In this document: positions 42,640-55,102 of the stretch, one piece after another
Numbering within the stretch: the stretch's first letter is position 1
How the letters are laid out: each line of letters starts with the position of its first letter
Assembly (NCBI GenBank): GCA_947561585.1
Contig: CANNZV010000259.1
Coordinates: 1-64,000 of the forward strand
DNA length: 64,000 nucleotides
Source of the DNA: Caprella mutica
Taxonomy: Eukaryota; Arthropoda; Malacostraca; Amphipoda; Caprellidae
Direction of reading: 5' to 3'
Translations under genes and position numbers: made by a program
The notes under the pieces: model-generated
Seen by the model: the letters and a program-made list of their open reading frames with translations, nothing else
The model's database searches: none
Told to the model about the DNA's origin: nothing

Positions 42640-43352
42640 CCATAATTTTTCATTGCCCACCATAATCTTTCATTGTCCACTCAAATTTTTCATTGCTCAC
42701 AATAATTTTTCATTGCCCACCATAATCTTTCATTGCCCACCATAATCTTTCATTACCTACCATAATCTTTCATTGCCCACCATAATCTTTCATTGTCCAC
42801 CCTAATCTTTCATTGCCCACCCTAATCTCTCATTGCCCACCATAATCTTTCATTGCCCACCCTAATCTTTCATTGCTCACCCTAATCTTTCATTGCCCAC
42901 CATATCTTTCATTGCCCACCATAATCTTTCATTGCCCACCATAATTTTTCATTGTCCACCCTAATCTTTCATTGTCCACCCTAATCCCTCATTGCCCACC
43001 ATAATCTTTCATTGCCCACCATAATCTTTCATTGCCCACCATAATCTTTCATGGTCAACCCTAATTTTTCATTGCCCACCATAATCTTTCATTTCCCACC
43101 ATAATCTTTCATTGTCCACCATTATCTTTCATTGCATACCATAATCTTTCATTGCCCATCATAATCTTTCATTACCCACAATAACCTTTCGTTGCCCACC
43201 ATAATCTTTCGTTGCCCACCATAATATTTCATTACCCACCATAATATTTCATTGCCCACCATAATCTTTCTTTGCCCATCATAATCTCTCATTGCCCACC
43301 ATAATCTCTCATTGCCCATCATAATCTCTCATTTCCCACCATAATCCTTCAA
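42640..43352 (+). repeat. 20-bp minisatellite, about 35 copies (left arm)
   Basis: Unit CATTGCCCACCATAATCTTT with point variants; lies in inverted orientation to the next array. Confidence 0.92.
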
Positions 43353-43890
43353 TGAAATATTATGGTGGGCAATGAAAGATTATGGTAGGCGATGAAAGAT
43401 CATGGTGGGCAATGAAAAATTATGGTAGGCGATAAAAGATTATGGTGGGCAATGAAAGATTATGGTGGGCAATGAAAGATTATGTTGGGTAATGAAAAAT
43501 TAGGGTGGGCAATGAAATTGTGATGGGCAATGAAATATTATGGTGGGCAATGAACGATTTTGGTGGGCAATGAAAGATTATGGTGGGCAATGAAAGATTA
43601 TGGTGGGCAATGAAAGATTATGGCGGTCAATGACAGATTATGGTGGGCAATGAAAGATTATGTTGGACAATGAAAAATTAGTGTTGACAATGAAAGACTA
43701 TGGTGGGCAGTGAAAGATTATTGTGGGCAATGAAAGATTAGAGTGGACAATGAAAGATTATGGTGGGCAATGAAAGATTATGGTGGGAAATGAAATATTA
43801 TGGTGGGCAATGAAAAATTATGGTGAATAATGAAAAATTAGGGTGGACAATGAAAGATTATGGTGGGCAATGAAAAATTATGGTGGGCCA
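43353..43890 (-). repeat. 20-bp minisatellite, about 27 copies (right arm)
   Basis: Unit AAAGATTATGGTGGGCAATG, the complement of the left-arm unit. The arrays differ in copy number, so they have evolved separately after the palindrome formed. Confidence 0.92.
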
Positions 43891-44227
43891 ATCATAACTC
43901 TCATTAATTATACAAATATTTTTTTATATTTTAAATTTTAAAAGCGTGACATTTTTAACGCAACCAACCAACAGACAACGACAAAAAATGTGAGGTATCG
44001 GAATGATAAAACATTTAATTTCACTTGGATCAAATATTATTTCACATGGATCAAATTCAATTTCATAAGGATCAAATTCAATTTCATAAGGATCAAATTC
44101 AATTTCATAAGGATCAAATTCAATTTCATAAGGATCAAATTCAATTTCACTTGGATCAAATTGAAATTCACTTGGGTCAAATATTATTTCATTTGGATCA
44201 ACTAGAACTGTAAATGGTATATACCGT

Positions 44228-45800
44228 GGCCGTTAAATTTCCCCGTGGAAAGTTACGCCGCGGAAAGTTCCACCAGGAAGATACCACCGGCGTCAATTAA
44301 ACTCAACTGTTATGAAAATATATTCTGTATATATAATTGAAGTAGATATATTTATCTTAGATTCAGTTGAATGATGTTATGAAATGTATACTCTAAGTGA
44401 TTTACTATATATGAGCAAATATTTCTTTGAAATATAAACCATCAATTGTTCTCCTCTATTAAATATTCAACTTGCTAATCGTGGCTGAAGAAGACGCTGC
44501 AATGACGACTCTACAAAATGAAGCTGCTAATACAATGATTTTGAATAAAATAGTGTTAAAATTATGGCGATGGATGATGTATACAAAATATAATTTATGT
44601 GGAAAATAGTATACTTATTTTGAGTTTCAAATACAGGCAGGCCTTGCTTTAAGTACACCTCACTTTAATAAAAGTGGTTCTCATTTCGAGTCATGTCTCG
44701 AAATAAGTACCGTTCGTAGACATAGAAAACGGAGTCAATTTTTTGTGATTATTTCACGGTAACTATCAAAAACATCAATATCATAATCTATATGAGGTTA
44801 TTAGAAGCATTTGGTTCAGTAATTCAACATGTCCCATTTTATGGTAAGTTCCGTGTTATTGCACAATTCCATATTTTCGAACACGTTAAAATCTCTATAT
44901 AATAATCATTATTTAACTTTTAATTTAATTGGTACAATTATAATTATTACATTTTCTTTTCGGGCGTGTCCGAAATGTAGAACGTACCAATAACTTGAAA
45001 CTTAGTAGGCTACTCTTCTTCCAAAAATATTTCAGAGAGCATAAAATTACTGTTTGTTCAATGTAGCACAATAATTATAGAAATCTAAGTATCTATTAAT
45101 TACTCACCTATACTGAGTGAGAGTTAAGCTATTGTTGGAATTTAAAACCCTTAATAAATTCACTATTTTAAACTTTCATCACAGTCACAAACACTGAAAC
45201 ACTGTTTATTCATAGGCTTATGTAGTACTTTAATTTTAAAACAAATTTTCTTTCATTATAACTCATAGTAAGAAAATGAGATATATAATCATTAATCAAG
45301 GAGTAACAATTATAAATTTCTTGTTACTTTTCCTCGCTTTAGTTACCGTTTGGTAATTAAAGTGAGTTGTGATTTGGTAATTACAGCGGGGAATGCCTGT
45401 GTATGCATGTAGTTATTATAATGGAAAATTTTATTGTTGATTTTACACTATGTTTTAAACTTTCTATTAAATTAGATTAAACTTCATTTAAACTTATAAA
45501 AAAGACACACTTGAACGAATCGTTTTATCCGTCTCTATTTTCGAAGTTTAGTCTTAACTTATCCCTTAGGTCTTGGATTACAAAACCTATTCTCATAATT
45601 TCTGAACTATTTAACTAGTAAAATGTTGTCTGGTTACCACCATAATCAGATTCTTTTAAATCAATTTTTCTAATGTTACAGTTGATGTAAGTGAAATCCA
45701 GAATTATGCGGTGGAATCTTCCATGGTGGAACTTTCCCTCGGCGGAATCTTCCTGGTGGAACTTTTGGTGGAGGAATTTTCCGCGTGAGAATTACCTAGA
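44228..45800. mobile_element. Element with GC-rich inverted ends, carrying a pogo-like insertion
   Basis: The left end (44240-44295: GTGGAAAGTT, CGCGGAAAGTTCCACC, AGGAAGATACC) and right end (45700-45785: GGTGGAATCTTCC, GGTGGAACTTTCC, GGCGGAATCTTCC) are inverted. They share an iterated GGTGGAA(C/T)(T/C)TTCC word. I did not find a clean target duplication. No coding frame. Confidence 0.6.
44634..45399. mobile_element. Pogo/Tigger-like non-autonomous element
   Basis: Ends CAGGCAGGCCTTGCTTTAA and GCGGGGAATGCCTG are imperfect inverted repeats of the CAGGCAxxCC type known for Tigger/pogo elements. TA precedes the left end. The interior has no transposase. Confidence 0.55.
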
Positions 45801-46904
45801 ACCCTTCTATGCCTCACCATAATTTACCTCAGCTATATTAATAATAGACCGTGTACAATTGATTGACCTGTGTTGTCAATAAAGAAAATGATATACTGTA
45901 ATTAAAGAAAGTTTAACCATCTTGTCCGTTATTTATTTATTTCAATTTGTGTAAAAATTTCACCACCAAAACTCCTAAAATGTTTCAATTTCATCAGGCC
46001 ATTCATCTTAATGAATGCAAATTCTAAGCCAATTCATGGAATGATTCCCAAGAAAATATATATTTATATATGTAAGTACAGTACCATTCCAGCCAACCCA
46101 CAAATAGAACAACTTTGAGAAATTCCTGAATAACGAAATTTATTCCAGTGTATTGTGTAATAACTGTGTGTTTATAGATTTATATACTTTTATACGAACA
46201 ATGGCATACACATATACTGTAATAACTATGGTTATTAGTTAACATCAAAATATTATTAAATAATAATCAATAGCGTAAGTAATTTGAAATGAAAATGTAG
46301 GCATTAGTCGAATTGTCATCAATTTCTGTCTCATTTCTTTGAATATTTCTATCAGTATTTTGATTTACACTAAAATAGTAACTTTGAATGCTACTCCTAA
46401 ATCCCTAAAATTCCTGAAAAGTTATTGCCCCAGCAGGTCCCTATATTAGGAAGTTAGTTTTGCCAGTACCTGTGAACAGGATAACAGTATTTACCGTTTG
46501 GAAAAAGTGTGTGAGCAAAGTGCGACTACACATGTGAAACATGTGTAGTTGCACTTGTGAAACTTGTGTAGTTGCACATCGATAATATGCACTAAAGTTG
46601 TATGTAGTTACGTTCAAATATGATTAATTTTGAAATGAAGTTTTCGCAGTATTAACTTTAATTTTTGAAGTAACTGTACATGATTTAGTATACGCACATT
46701 AATGGTGATCTACAAAAAATACAAACAATATTCCTCACTGAAAATAATCCTAATTCTACACAGTCAATTGATGCACTGTATGCCTGTGTCACGGCGCTTT
46801 CTCTTTGCATTGACTATCATTTTACTCACGGAATGTTTATAGAATGACTACATATTGAAAATTGAAATTAATTCACTCTTCCATTACCCAGATAAAGAGT
46901 TATG
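45801..46904. other. Gene-free spacer with one hairpin
   Basis: The only structure seen is 46520-46554, a palindrome GTGCGACTACACATGT / ACATGTGTAGTTGCAC, followed by a half repeat to about 46580. Confidence 0.55.
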
Positions 46905-46905
46905 G

Positions 46906-46972
46906 TGGCAGCATAGAAGTTAATAGAGATTCAACTTCTTCAATGGCCCTCACCACAACTTTCTCTCTGAAT
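46906..46972. repeat. Small hairpin repeat
   Basis: AGAGTTATGGTGGCAGCAT pairs with ATGGCCCTCACCACAACTTTCTCT-like sequence (shown in parts), one of the better members of the about 80-bp family. Confidence 0.65.
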
Positions 46973-47105
46973 TATTGCTATAAATAAATTATTTCAAGTT
47001 CATGTTTAAAATGTAATGTATGTATAGGCTAAGATTCGATTATCTGATGGTTCCACATTTTGACCATGCAAAAAATATGATTGAAAAGATTCACACTCGA
47101 CGGGA

Positions 47106-47356
47106 TATCCAAATTATCAAAGAGGTCACTTTTACTCAAAGCTGATGGTATATTTTGGTTTCAAGCTTTCGAATAGAAAGATTTTCATTCATCATCAGGA
47201 TAAGAGGTGGAAAACCTGGACCTAACAATTAATTTTATATAAAATTCATTTTTAGGCCCAGGTTTTCCATCGTTTGTTATGATGATGAATGGATATCTTT
47301 CTATTCGAAATCTTGAAACCTGAATATACTTTCAACTTTGAGTAAAAATATCCTCT
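47106..47356. mobile_element. Palindromic MITE, about 250 bp
   Basis: The left arm phrases TTTTACTCAAAG, GAATAGAAAGAT, CATTCATCATCA and GGAAAACCTGG recur in reverse complement and reverse order in the right arm to 47356. The loop is AT-rich. Confidence 0.85.
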
Positions 47357-47378
47357 GGATAATACAAAAAAATATACA

Positions 47379-48584
47379 CAGGGTGTCCCAGAGAAGAGTG
47401 TACCCAACTTTAAATCAGTATATTTCAACAACTACTGAAGATAATTTCCTTTTTAGTATCATTTTGTTTGTTGAACTTTTTTCCATCTCCAATTAAAATT
47501 TTCATAATATTTTATTCATTTTTTTGAATATTATAACGATTTTATTAATGGGTGGTGAAAATGGATTTGCGCGAAATGTCAGCAAACGGACAATACAGTA
47601 AGTTCAAGCATAAAAATATGTAATACACAACAACCCTACAATAAAACTGATTTATTTCCATGTTTTAACAGCATTCGAAAACTATTCCTTTTATAAAATA
47701 TTGCCGATCCGGAGAAATGTGTTTACTTACAAAAATGGAGGCACAAATTTTAATTTTTAACAAGGGTCTATCATGTCATAAGATATGAAAATAAAATCAA
47801 CTTTGTTGAACAACTTCTTTTTGGAAAAAAATAAAAGATTTGTTTTGGAGAAATGGATTAAATACCTCAAAATCTTCAATCAATCGAATTATCAAACATG
47901 ACCTAATATGCCACCCGTAAAAATAAAAGTCAGACATTAACTTCTTGAAACAGATTTTTGACGCCGTAGAAACTTTGTTAACTGGTTCTTTCTAAGACAT
48001 GTTTGTTATGTGTAAGATATTATCATGAGAGAAAAAGTTGTATTTTATAAGAATGAAAAAGTAATTTATCAGAGCATTCAGTAATTTGGTTATCAAAATA
48101 TCCATCCTAATTTCGACTTTGACGACTTTATCACTGTCGAAATTAAAACCATCACTGTGACTTTCATCTTGAAATGGTGGCCTGAACGACCCTTGCTAAA
48201 ATTTAAACTTGTGCTTTCCTCTTTGTACTTTAACACATTTCTCCATATTGTCAATAATTTATAAAAGGATTATTTATTTGAATGCTTTTAAAAATTCTGG
48301 AAATAAAACTATTTTAGTAATGGGGTTGAGGTCTAATAAATATATTAGTTATGTTTGAAATTACTTCATTGATGGTTTCCTGACCGTCCGCGCAAGGCCA
48401 TTTTCACCACCCATCAATAAAATCGTTATAACATTCACACCAATTAATAAAACTTGATGAAAATTTCACTGTGGATGGAGAAGAGTTCAACAAACAAAAT
48501 GATACTTGAAATAAAACTATACCTTCAATAGTTGTTGAAATATACTAATTTAAAGTTGGGTACACTTTCTTCTGAGACACCCTG
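47379..48584. mobile_element. 1.2-kb fold-back DNA element with CAGGGTGTC ends
   Basis: Ends CAGGGTGTCCCAGAG and TTCTGAGACACCCTG are inverted. Pairing continues inward through TGTACCCAACTTTAAA, GTTGTTGAAATATACT-type, AATAAAATCGTTATA and TATGGAGAAATGTGTT blocks, so the whole element is two arms of about 600 bp. TA follows the right end. No transposase frame. Confidence 0.85.
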
Positions 48585-50309
48585 TATAGCAAATAATATT
48601 CGTTAACTTTTAATTTATTCGTATCCATGATACCTGTAGGATGTAGGTGTTATGGATACAATTCAAGTTAAATAACAATTATTATACTTTTTATTCTTAT
48701 ATCCTCGACAATGTGGAAGCATCGGATGACTCGTAACTTACTCAGGTGTAAGAGTTATTCAGGTACTGACTAATTCATGACCAGAGAAGATAAGTATTAA
48801 AGGTTAACTGGGACGCACAGTACCGTTTGTGATGTACCATCCTCTAACAAGATTTCTATGCCACTCTATAATGTCTTCGAATTAGTTGAGAATAGGAAAC
48901 AAGCTAAAAAAAGCTGTTACATGATTAAACACGCTTATGTACAAAAGAGTTATTTATAATTAACATTGTAATAGAATTTAAATAGTTACATAATCATAGA
49001 TAAATTAAAACACTATTCTAATATTGACCAAATATCAGGACATGATTTGTTAGCAATCAAAAAAATCTAAGCACTAATTTTATTAAATATACGTCATTGA
49101 AACTTTAAATTTAAATTCGAAATATATATTATTTGAAATATAAATTCATAACATAAGTCATTAAAAATCTGAATTAAAAATACGTTATTGAAAATTGTTC
49201 AAAATGAATCATTGAAAATTGGGAAAATACTCGTTAATTAAATATTATTTAGTGTTCAATTAATTTATTTTTCCGGCGGTTACGAATAGCAAGATAGTGT
49301 TATGTAATGGAAGCCTTACTGTGTGGATTGTCCCATTCTAGAAGATAGTTTTGATACAGATATTGAATTTCAAATCTGTTGTCAAAGAATATTTTTCTTG
49401 TCAGATGATTGAAATATCAAAAAGAAACTTCATTTTCATCTCAATGTATATTTATAGAAAAAAATTATCCGTTATTTTTGTTCCGTAATTGTTTATCAAC
49501 ACAATTTTCTTTCGCTAGTTGGCAAGAAAAATATTCATATAAACCATTTTTTAGGACACTTAGTACAGCACATTGTGTTATTTTAACTCACCTTTCAATG
49601 TTAAATATGTCTCAGCCAAAAGATTCTCCTATTTATAGTGCCTTACAAACAATATGCAAATTTTCCCACCATTCAAGATAACAAAGCCTTCTACAATCTG
49701 TAAATAACCTCTGTGTCTTAAGAAAGTATACTTCATTACGTACTTTCAATGCATTTCTGAGGATACATGACGCATTTGGTGAAGATGGGCCTATCATACA
49801 AATGACCTTAATTAAACACATTTAAGTACCTTTATTCATTCATAATCCTTTATATTCAATATCGGAGTAACTATACTCATTAAAATCCTAATATAAAATG
49901 TAACGATGACTGTTAACTATTTGGTAAAAGGAAATGATTAAGAAATAGAACATGCATTATTCATGTACTGATTGAGGCATACGTTTGAATCCGATTTTCT
50001 AAGTTAAAGTATTCTTTAAATTACAGTAATAGTTCCTATAAGTAGGCAATAGGTTTTGTTAAATGCAATGACATCAAAATATCCTAAATTCTTCTGTGAT
50101 AACATTCAGACAATTAGATAATGTGAAGTAAAAGAGAAGTAATATTTACTCTGCTTCGTGCACAGTTACTGATTAAGCAGATTCAGTTACTGCGAAGACA
50201 GGTACAATTGCGCAATCGACTGTAAGGTCTGATTTCACTGATAAAAGAGACTTATCTTATCGTACCGGCTAATCAAATAATTTTGAGAGAGGATTGGGAG
50301 AAACCTGGG
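48585..50309. other. AT-rich spacer, no gene seen
   Basis: The longest frames (about 90 codons near 49409) look random: no motif, signal peptide or splice context. Confidence 0.5.
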
Positions 50310-50960
50310 GGTATCCTTGAGGCAAGTAACTAAGATTAATGACATGAATCCCAGAACTATGAGGCGACTTGTTCATGAATTCCTCAAAATGCCCTAATTC
50401 ATTCTTCAGTAGAGACAAACTTTCTCATCGACTGTAAAGCAAAAATATTGGAGAAAAGCAAAGTTATCTTGTACGAATTGAAGGGTGGCATTGCTGGTGA
50501 TATTGCTTGGTCTGATTAGAAGCTTATATGAAATAATTTGATTGCCTTATAAGAGCAAAAATGTGAATGAAAATTCTTATCACCAAAACAATGAGAGTTT
50601 TTTTTTTCCGTCATAGTCCGGACTGCGGATATTGAAACCTGGAAGTATTCCCTCTTTTTTGTTGTTTTTTGAGTCGAAATTAACGCAAAATCTTACGTTC
50701 AAACATCTTGAAACATGTATTTCACTAGAGATCATTCAATGATGGCACATTGTGGTCATTCCAACAAGAAAGTCACCCACTGAAAATTGGGACAAAACTG
50801 GTGAGAAAGGATTTTTCAGGTTTTGGTAGAAAAATATGATCTCTATGCATCCAAAGGTTCAAATCCTGTGGATGATTCACGTATTGTTGAAGACTTGAAT
50901 CTATATTTGTAGATAACCTGGCAAGAAATACCACAAGAAAAGCTGCATATACATATATAT
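50310..50960 (+). pseudogene. Mariner-like transposase relic
   Basis: Fragments in three frames keep the family order: NPRTMRRLVHEFLKM (helix-turn-helix segment, near 50350), a WSD*KL remnant of the first catalytic region (near 50508), and FQQESHP resembling the FQQDxAP catalytic motif (near 50757). Multiple stops and shifts; dead. Assigned by eye on weak similarity. Confidence 0.45.
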
Positions 50961-51426
50961 AATTGTATATGTCTGAAGATGAGAGTCCTCTTTCAAAAGA
51001 GGTAATTTCAAATAAAAGTATATTCAATTTATTTAATATTTATAGACAATTTTGTAAAGGTAAGTGCATATCGTTAGATGATTCCATAGATTTGTAATTT
51101 CATAATAATGCAGATTTTCATTTGTTCCATATTTAATGGGTGTATTTAAAATACACCCTGTGTATTTTAACTATAAAGCATAAAATAAAATCTCATTATC
51201 TAATCATGATGATGGGAATAATAATTATTATTTAGGTTACTGATACTGCAAAACATCTGTTTCCATACACGAATATTTTTCATTGTAAACTTCTTGAAAA
51301 GAGTAATTATTACATAAACAATACATACTATTACTATCATTTGAAATTATTACTATAGTTATGAACGTAATCAGGGTATCAACATCTCGATAAAGAAGCA
51401 TTTCTAGACATTTTGTTGGGCATAGG

Positions 51427-51938
51427 TTCCGCGCAGTTTGCCGATTTTGCACAATCTCGAGAATGCACTGCGCTTTTTTAGGATCTTGAAAATATGTGAC
51501 AATCTCGAGATTGTCGAACATTTTCTAGATCCTAAAAACACGCAGCGCATTCTCGCATGTAATTTTAAGGAAAATCTTGTTTTTTTAATTTATTTAAAAT
51601 ACGATATTTTTACATTAAAAACAAAGGGAAAACAAATGAGGTTAATTCCAATCGTTTGGTAGAATGTTTGATATCTCAGTTTTCTTTAGGTAACTAACTC
51701 AAGCTTAATTACCAATATATTTATTATATAAGTTATTATGTATAGCTTTAACTATTATATTTTGATGAAATGGCCCAATTAAATGTATAAATTGATTATC
51801 TACTCCATCACTGTTGGTCCTGCTTCATACCCTTTACCTGCCTTGCACACTCTCGAGATTGTCGCGTATATTCAATTTGATCCTAAAAACGAGCAGTGCA
51901 TTCTCAATATTGTGCAAGTCGGTAAATGGCGCGGTACA
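51427..51938. mobile_element. About 510-bp inverted-terminal element
   Basis: The left end (TTGCACAATCTCGAGAATGC, ACTGCGC, TTTTTTAGGATC) mirrors the right end (GATCCTAAAAACGAGCAGTG, CATTCTCAATATTGTGCAAG). The left end itself contains a second palindrome (51448-51566) centred on GACAATCTCGAGATTGTC. No transposase. Confidence 0.75.
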
Positions 51939-51982
51939 TATATACACATTATAAATATAATGCAAAATATTGCATATCGTGG

Positions 51983-52209
51983 AAAATGTCCGTAGACGAA
52001 ATGTCCGTAGACGAAATGTCCGTAGACGAAATGTCCGTATACGAAATGTCCGTGTACGAAATGTCCGTATACGAAATGTCCGTGTACGAAATGTCCGTAT
52101 ACGAAATGTCCGTTAACGAAATGTCCGTGGACGAATTGGCCGTGGACGAAATGTCCCTAGACGAAATGTCCGTAGACGAAATTTCCGTGGTTGAAATGTC
52201 CGTGCACGT
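51983..52209 (+). repeat. 15-bp minisatellite, about 15 copies
   Basis: Unit GAAATGTCCGTAGAC. Because 15 is a multiple of 3, it creates a repeated MSVDE/MSVYE open frame; the frame has no other coding evidence. A lone related word (GACATTTCGCCTTATC) occurs in reverse near 52465. Confidence 0.92.
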
Positions 52210-54099
52210 TTAAAAGTGCATAACAATTATTGGTCGCATTATCAATTTTTCTACCTGTAATATAGTCATTCTAATATCTAAGTACATAACAATTGTTCAC
52301 TTTAAATTGGTCTCACTAAACAGAGTTCCCTGTACAATGTAAAGTCTGAACTCCAAAACTGTAAATGGTCAGATTATCAATTAAGCATCTTCCAATAGCT
52401 ATCAAATAAATCTATTAGATTCATCAGATGTTTCACAGAGTTCACTGCTAAGATACGCGTCTAATTGACATTTCGCCTTATCTACGGACTATGTCACTCA
52501 CGAAAGTTATCTTCCTTGCTTGTGATAAAGAGAAGCTTTGCTATTCTAATCGACTGAGGAATCTGCTATCCTTTCAATATCCTGAAGATGTTGACTAATT
52601 CAATAAGCTACAGTACTTTGACCTCCAAAAGAGAGGTATGGTGGGGCCATAGGAGATCTAGTCAGAATCATACTCTTTTATGGCATATCATAACTACCTT
52701 TCTTTTTACAAACGCTCCATATAGACATACAGACTTTCCATAAATTATTTTGTTCAACATTTTATATGATTTTTAAATAGTTCTATATATTTATTAAAGT
52801 GGTGGTAAATTTTAAAGAAGCATCTCTAAATATATTTTATCTTTTTAAACTTATAAAAAGTCTCCACTTACCTATAAAATTCTGTCACTTTGCTTTCTAT
52901 AATGTTTGCACATCGGAGAAATAAGTTAGGATGACATTAATCCTTATTTTTCATTTACAATACCACCCCAATCATCGTATAAGTTTTTGATTCGTTATTC
53001 TAGATAGGTTATAAGAAATAAAATAGGTTAATTCAGTGGAATGATTATTTCTGCCTAGAAACCTGTCCAAATAATTCGTCAAACCAAGGAAAAATCTTTA
53101 ACAGAACCAAGAATTGAAAGTTATTCAACATGTTGGATTAAAAAAAGTTTTCAACATGTTGGATTGTTTTGTCTGCAGATACAGCAATAGAAATTTTCGT
53201 TACTGTTATAAAAAGGAAGATTTAAATTTTAAAAAGTCAATTTGATTAATGGTACCTATTTCATTTCATCATTTTAGGTACCTACCTATATACGAATTAC
53301 TTGTGAGTTTTATTTATTTTTCAACTAGATGTCCAATATACTACTGAGTCACTAGGTATTACCTATTTAAAACATACATTCCTCTAGTTAAAAGCACGTC
53401 ACAGTGCCGGGACACTCACAGTACTCTGAAAGTTGGCATTAACATGTGTCATAAACCAATTTGAACTTTAGAAATTATTAAAGAAATATCCTGATGCATA
53501 TTCACTCCCATTTTTCGAGTAATATGACTGTCCAAATACTGCGAAGTTTTAATATTATACATGAAGCCATTGTAATTAGGAAAACAATTCCTAAATCAAT
53601 GATTATTTCTAACACGCTAAATTGTTAGGTATTACCTATCCTGGCTATCCAAAACAAAACATATAGGATATATGCAATCAATGAATTGCATAATCACGGA
53701 CACTTCCATTTTCTGTTCCTATATTGCATTGGTTTAGACACTGGTAGAAATAAGAATTTCATTCTTAAAATGGTTCTGAAGTGATTTTTCGGAACGTCTA
53801 GACTCTAGAGTCCTATAGACGGTTCTTAACTGAAAACATTTAAAAAATAATATAGACATGATTCATAAGTAAAAATTAGAACACAAATTAACAAATATGA
53901 ACAATGGATATATGTTAATCACTTAAGGCTTTTCATTCATACTAAAACAGAATAGTTCATTTTTAGTCTAAATTAAAATTCCACTTTCCGTTTCCATAAA
54001 CCAGTTCTGAATTCTGTACAAAATACCTGAGACATTCTTTGCAATCTTCCCATTCTTTTACCCGTCAGTGGATTACTTGGTCTAACCTGAGTAAAGAGA
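52210..54099. other. Gene-free spacer with a small hairpin at 52625-52705
   Basis: 52625-52705 is a member of the about 80-bp hairpin family (AGAGAGGTATGGTGGGGCCAT with AACTACCTTTCT). A direct repeat CAACATGTTGGATT occurs at 53128 and 53151. Nothing else supported. Confidence 0.5.
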
Positions 54100-54754
54100 G
54101 GGGTAATCACCTTATGGAATGGGGGTAATCAATTTATGAAATGGAGGTAATCACCTTATGAAATGGAGGTAATCACCTTGTTAAATGGGGGTAATCACCT
54201 TATGAAATGGGGGTAATCACCTTATGAAATGGAGGTAATCACCTTATGAAATGGAGGTAATCACCTTATGAAATGGAGGTAATCACCTTATGAAATGGGG
54301 GTAATTACTTTATGAAATGGAGGTAATCACCTTATGAAATGGAGGTAATCACCTTGTGAAACGGGGGTAATCACCTTATGAAATGGGGGTAATCACCTAA
54401 TGAAATGGGGGTAATCACCTTATGAAATGGGGGTAATCACCTTATGAAATGGGGGTAATCACCTTATGAAATGGGGGTAATCACCTTATGAAATGGATGT
54501 AATCACCTTATGAAATGGGGGTAATCACCTTATGAAATGGGGGTAATCACCTTATGAAATGGGGGTAATCACCTTTTGAAATGGGGGTAATCACCTTATG
54601 AAATGGGGTAATCACTTTATGAAATGGGGGTAATCACCTTATGAAGTGGAGGTAATCACTTCACGAAATGGAGGTAATTACCTTATGAAAGGGGGAGGGG
54701 GTAATCACCTTATGAAATGGGGGTAATCATCTTTTGAAATGGGGGTAATCACCT
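54100..54754 (+). repeat. 22-bp minisatellite, about 30 copies
   Basis: Unit GGGGTAATCACCTTATGAAA plus TG; variants GGAGG and GGGGG are mixed along the array. GTAATCAC words also occur near 57900 (GGTAATCACTC), likely by chance. Confidence 0.95.
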
Positions 54755-55011
54755 ACAAAATAATAATTTAAAAAATATTAAATTCTCGCAAGTAATATTT
54801 ATTAACAGTGATAAATCGATGACTCCAAATATCATATTTATTGAAAATGTTTGATTTATATATTATTTAACACACATAACTTCATTTTCAATTCATCTAA
54901 TGATGATTTATTTCCACACAGCAATAACTATAGGTACTTTGGATACATCACCTCTTGGAAAAGCTGACTCAGTTTCATTGGTCTAATTAATATTTACTTA
55001 CTAATGCAAGA

Positions 55012-55102
55012 CACCCACCTCAAAGAAATGTGGTGGTGGCAAGAGAGGAGTAAGTGAGACCCTTTTAATCTTCTATGGGTCCACCGTACTTTACTCTTTG
55101 AG
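55012..55102. repeat. Small hairpin repeat
   Basis: CAAAGAAATGTGGTGGTGGC pairs with a right arm containing CTATGGGTCCACCGTACTTT. It belongs to the about 80-bp hairpin family. Confidence 0.6.

Larger units (their letters stand above)
42350..44219. mobile_element. 1.87-kb fold-back element with minisatellite arms
   Basis: Outer ends TACCATTTACAGTTCTAGTT and AACTAGAACTGTAAATGGTA are exact inverse copies flanked by TA on both sides (42348-42349, 44220-44221). Each arm then has (i) a GATCCAAGTGAAAT-type minisatellite (42370-42520 and 44012-44203), (ii) a unique spacer (CATTCCGATACCTCACATTT and its complement, 42525-42635 and 43895-44005), and (iii) a 20-bp minisatellite CATTGCCCACCATAATCTTT (42640-43352) or its complement (43353-43890). 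The arms meet near 43352. Tandem-repeat arms are typical of fold-back elements; the TA flank suggests a Tc1/mariner-type mobiliser. The open frames it contains are repeat artefacts. Confidence 0.9.

Noticed and set aside
42640..43890. CRISPR-like regular array
   Set aside because: The units are contiguous tandem repeats without unique spacers, in a eukaryotic context; they are minisatellites.
43990..44213. Two overlapping repeat-encoded open frames (FIRIKFN and FHKDQIQ types)
   Set aside because: They arise from the 24-bp minisatellite being open in two frames; no start context, splice or conservation evidence.
49409..49821. Small genes in the 49-52 kb spacer
   Set aside because: The frames have random composition, no motifs, no plausible splice partners and lie in AT-rich sequence.
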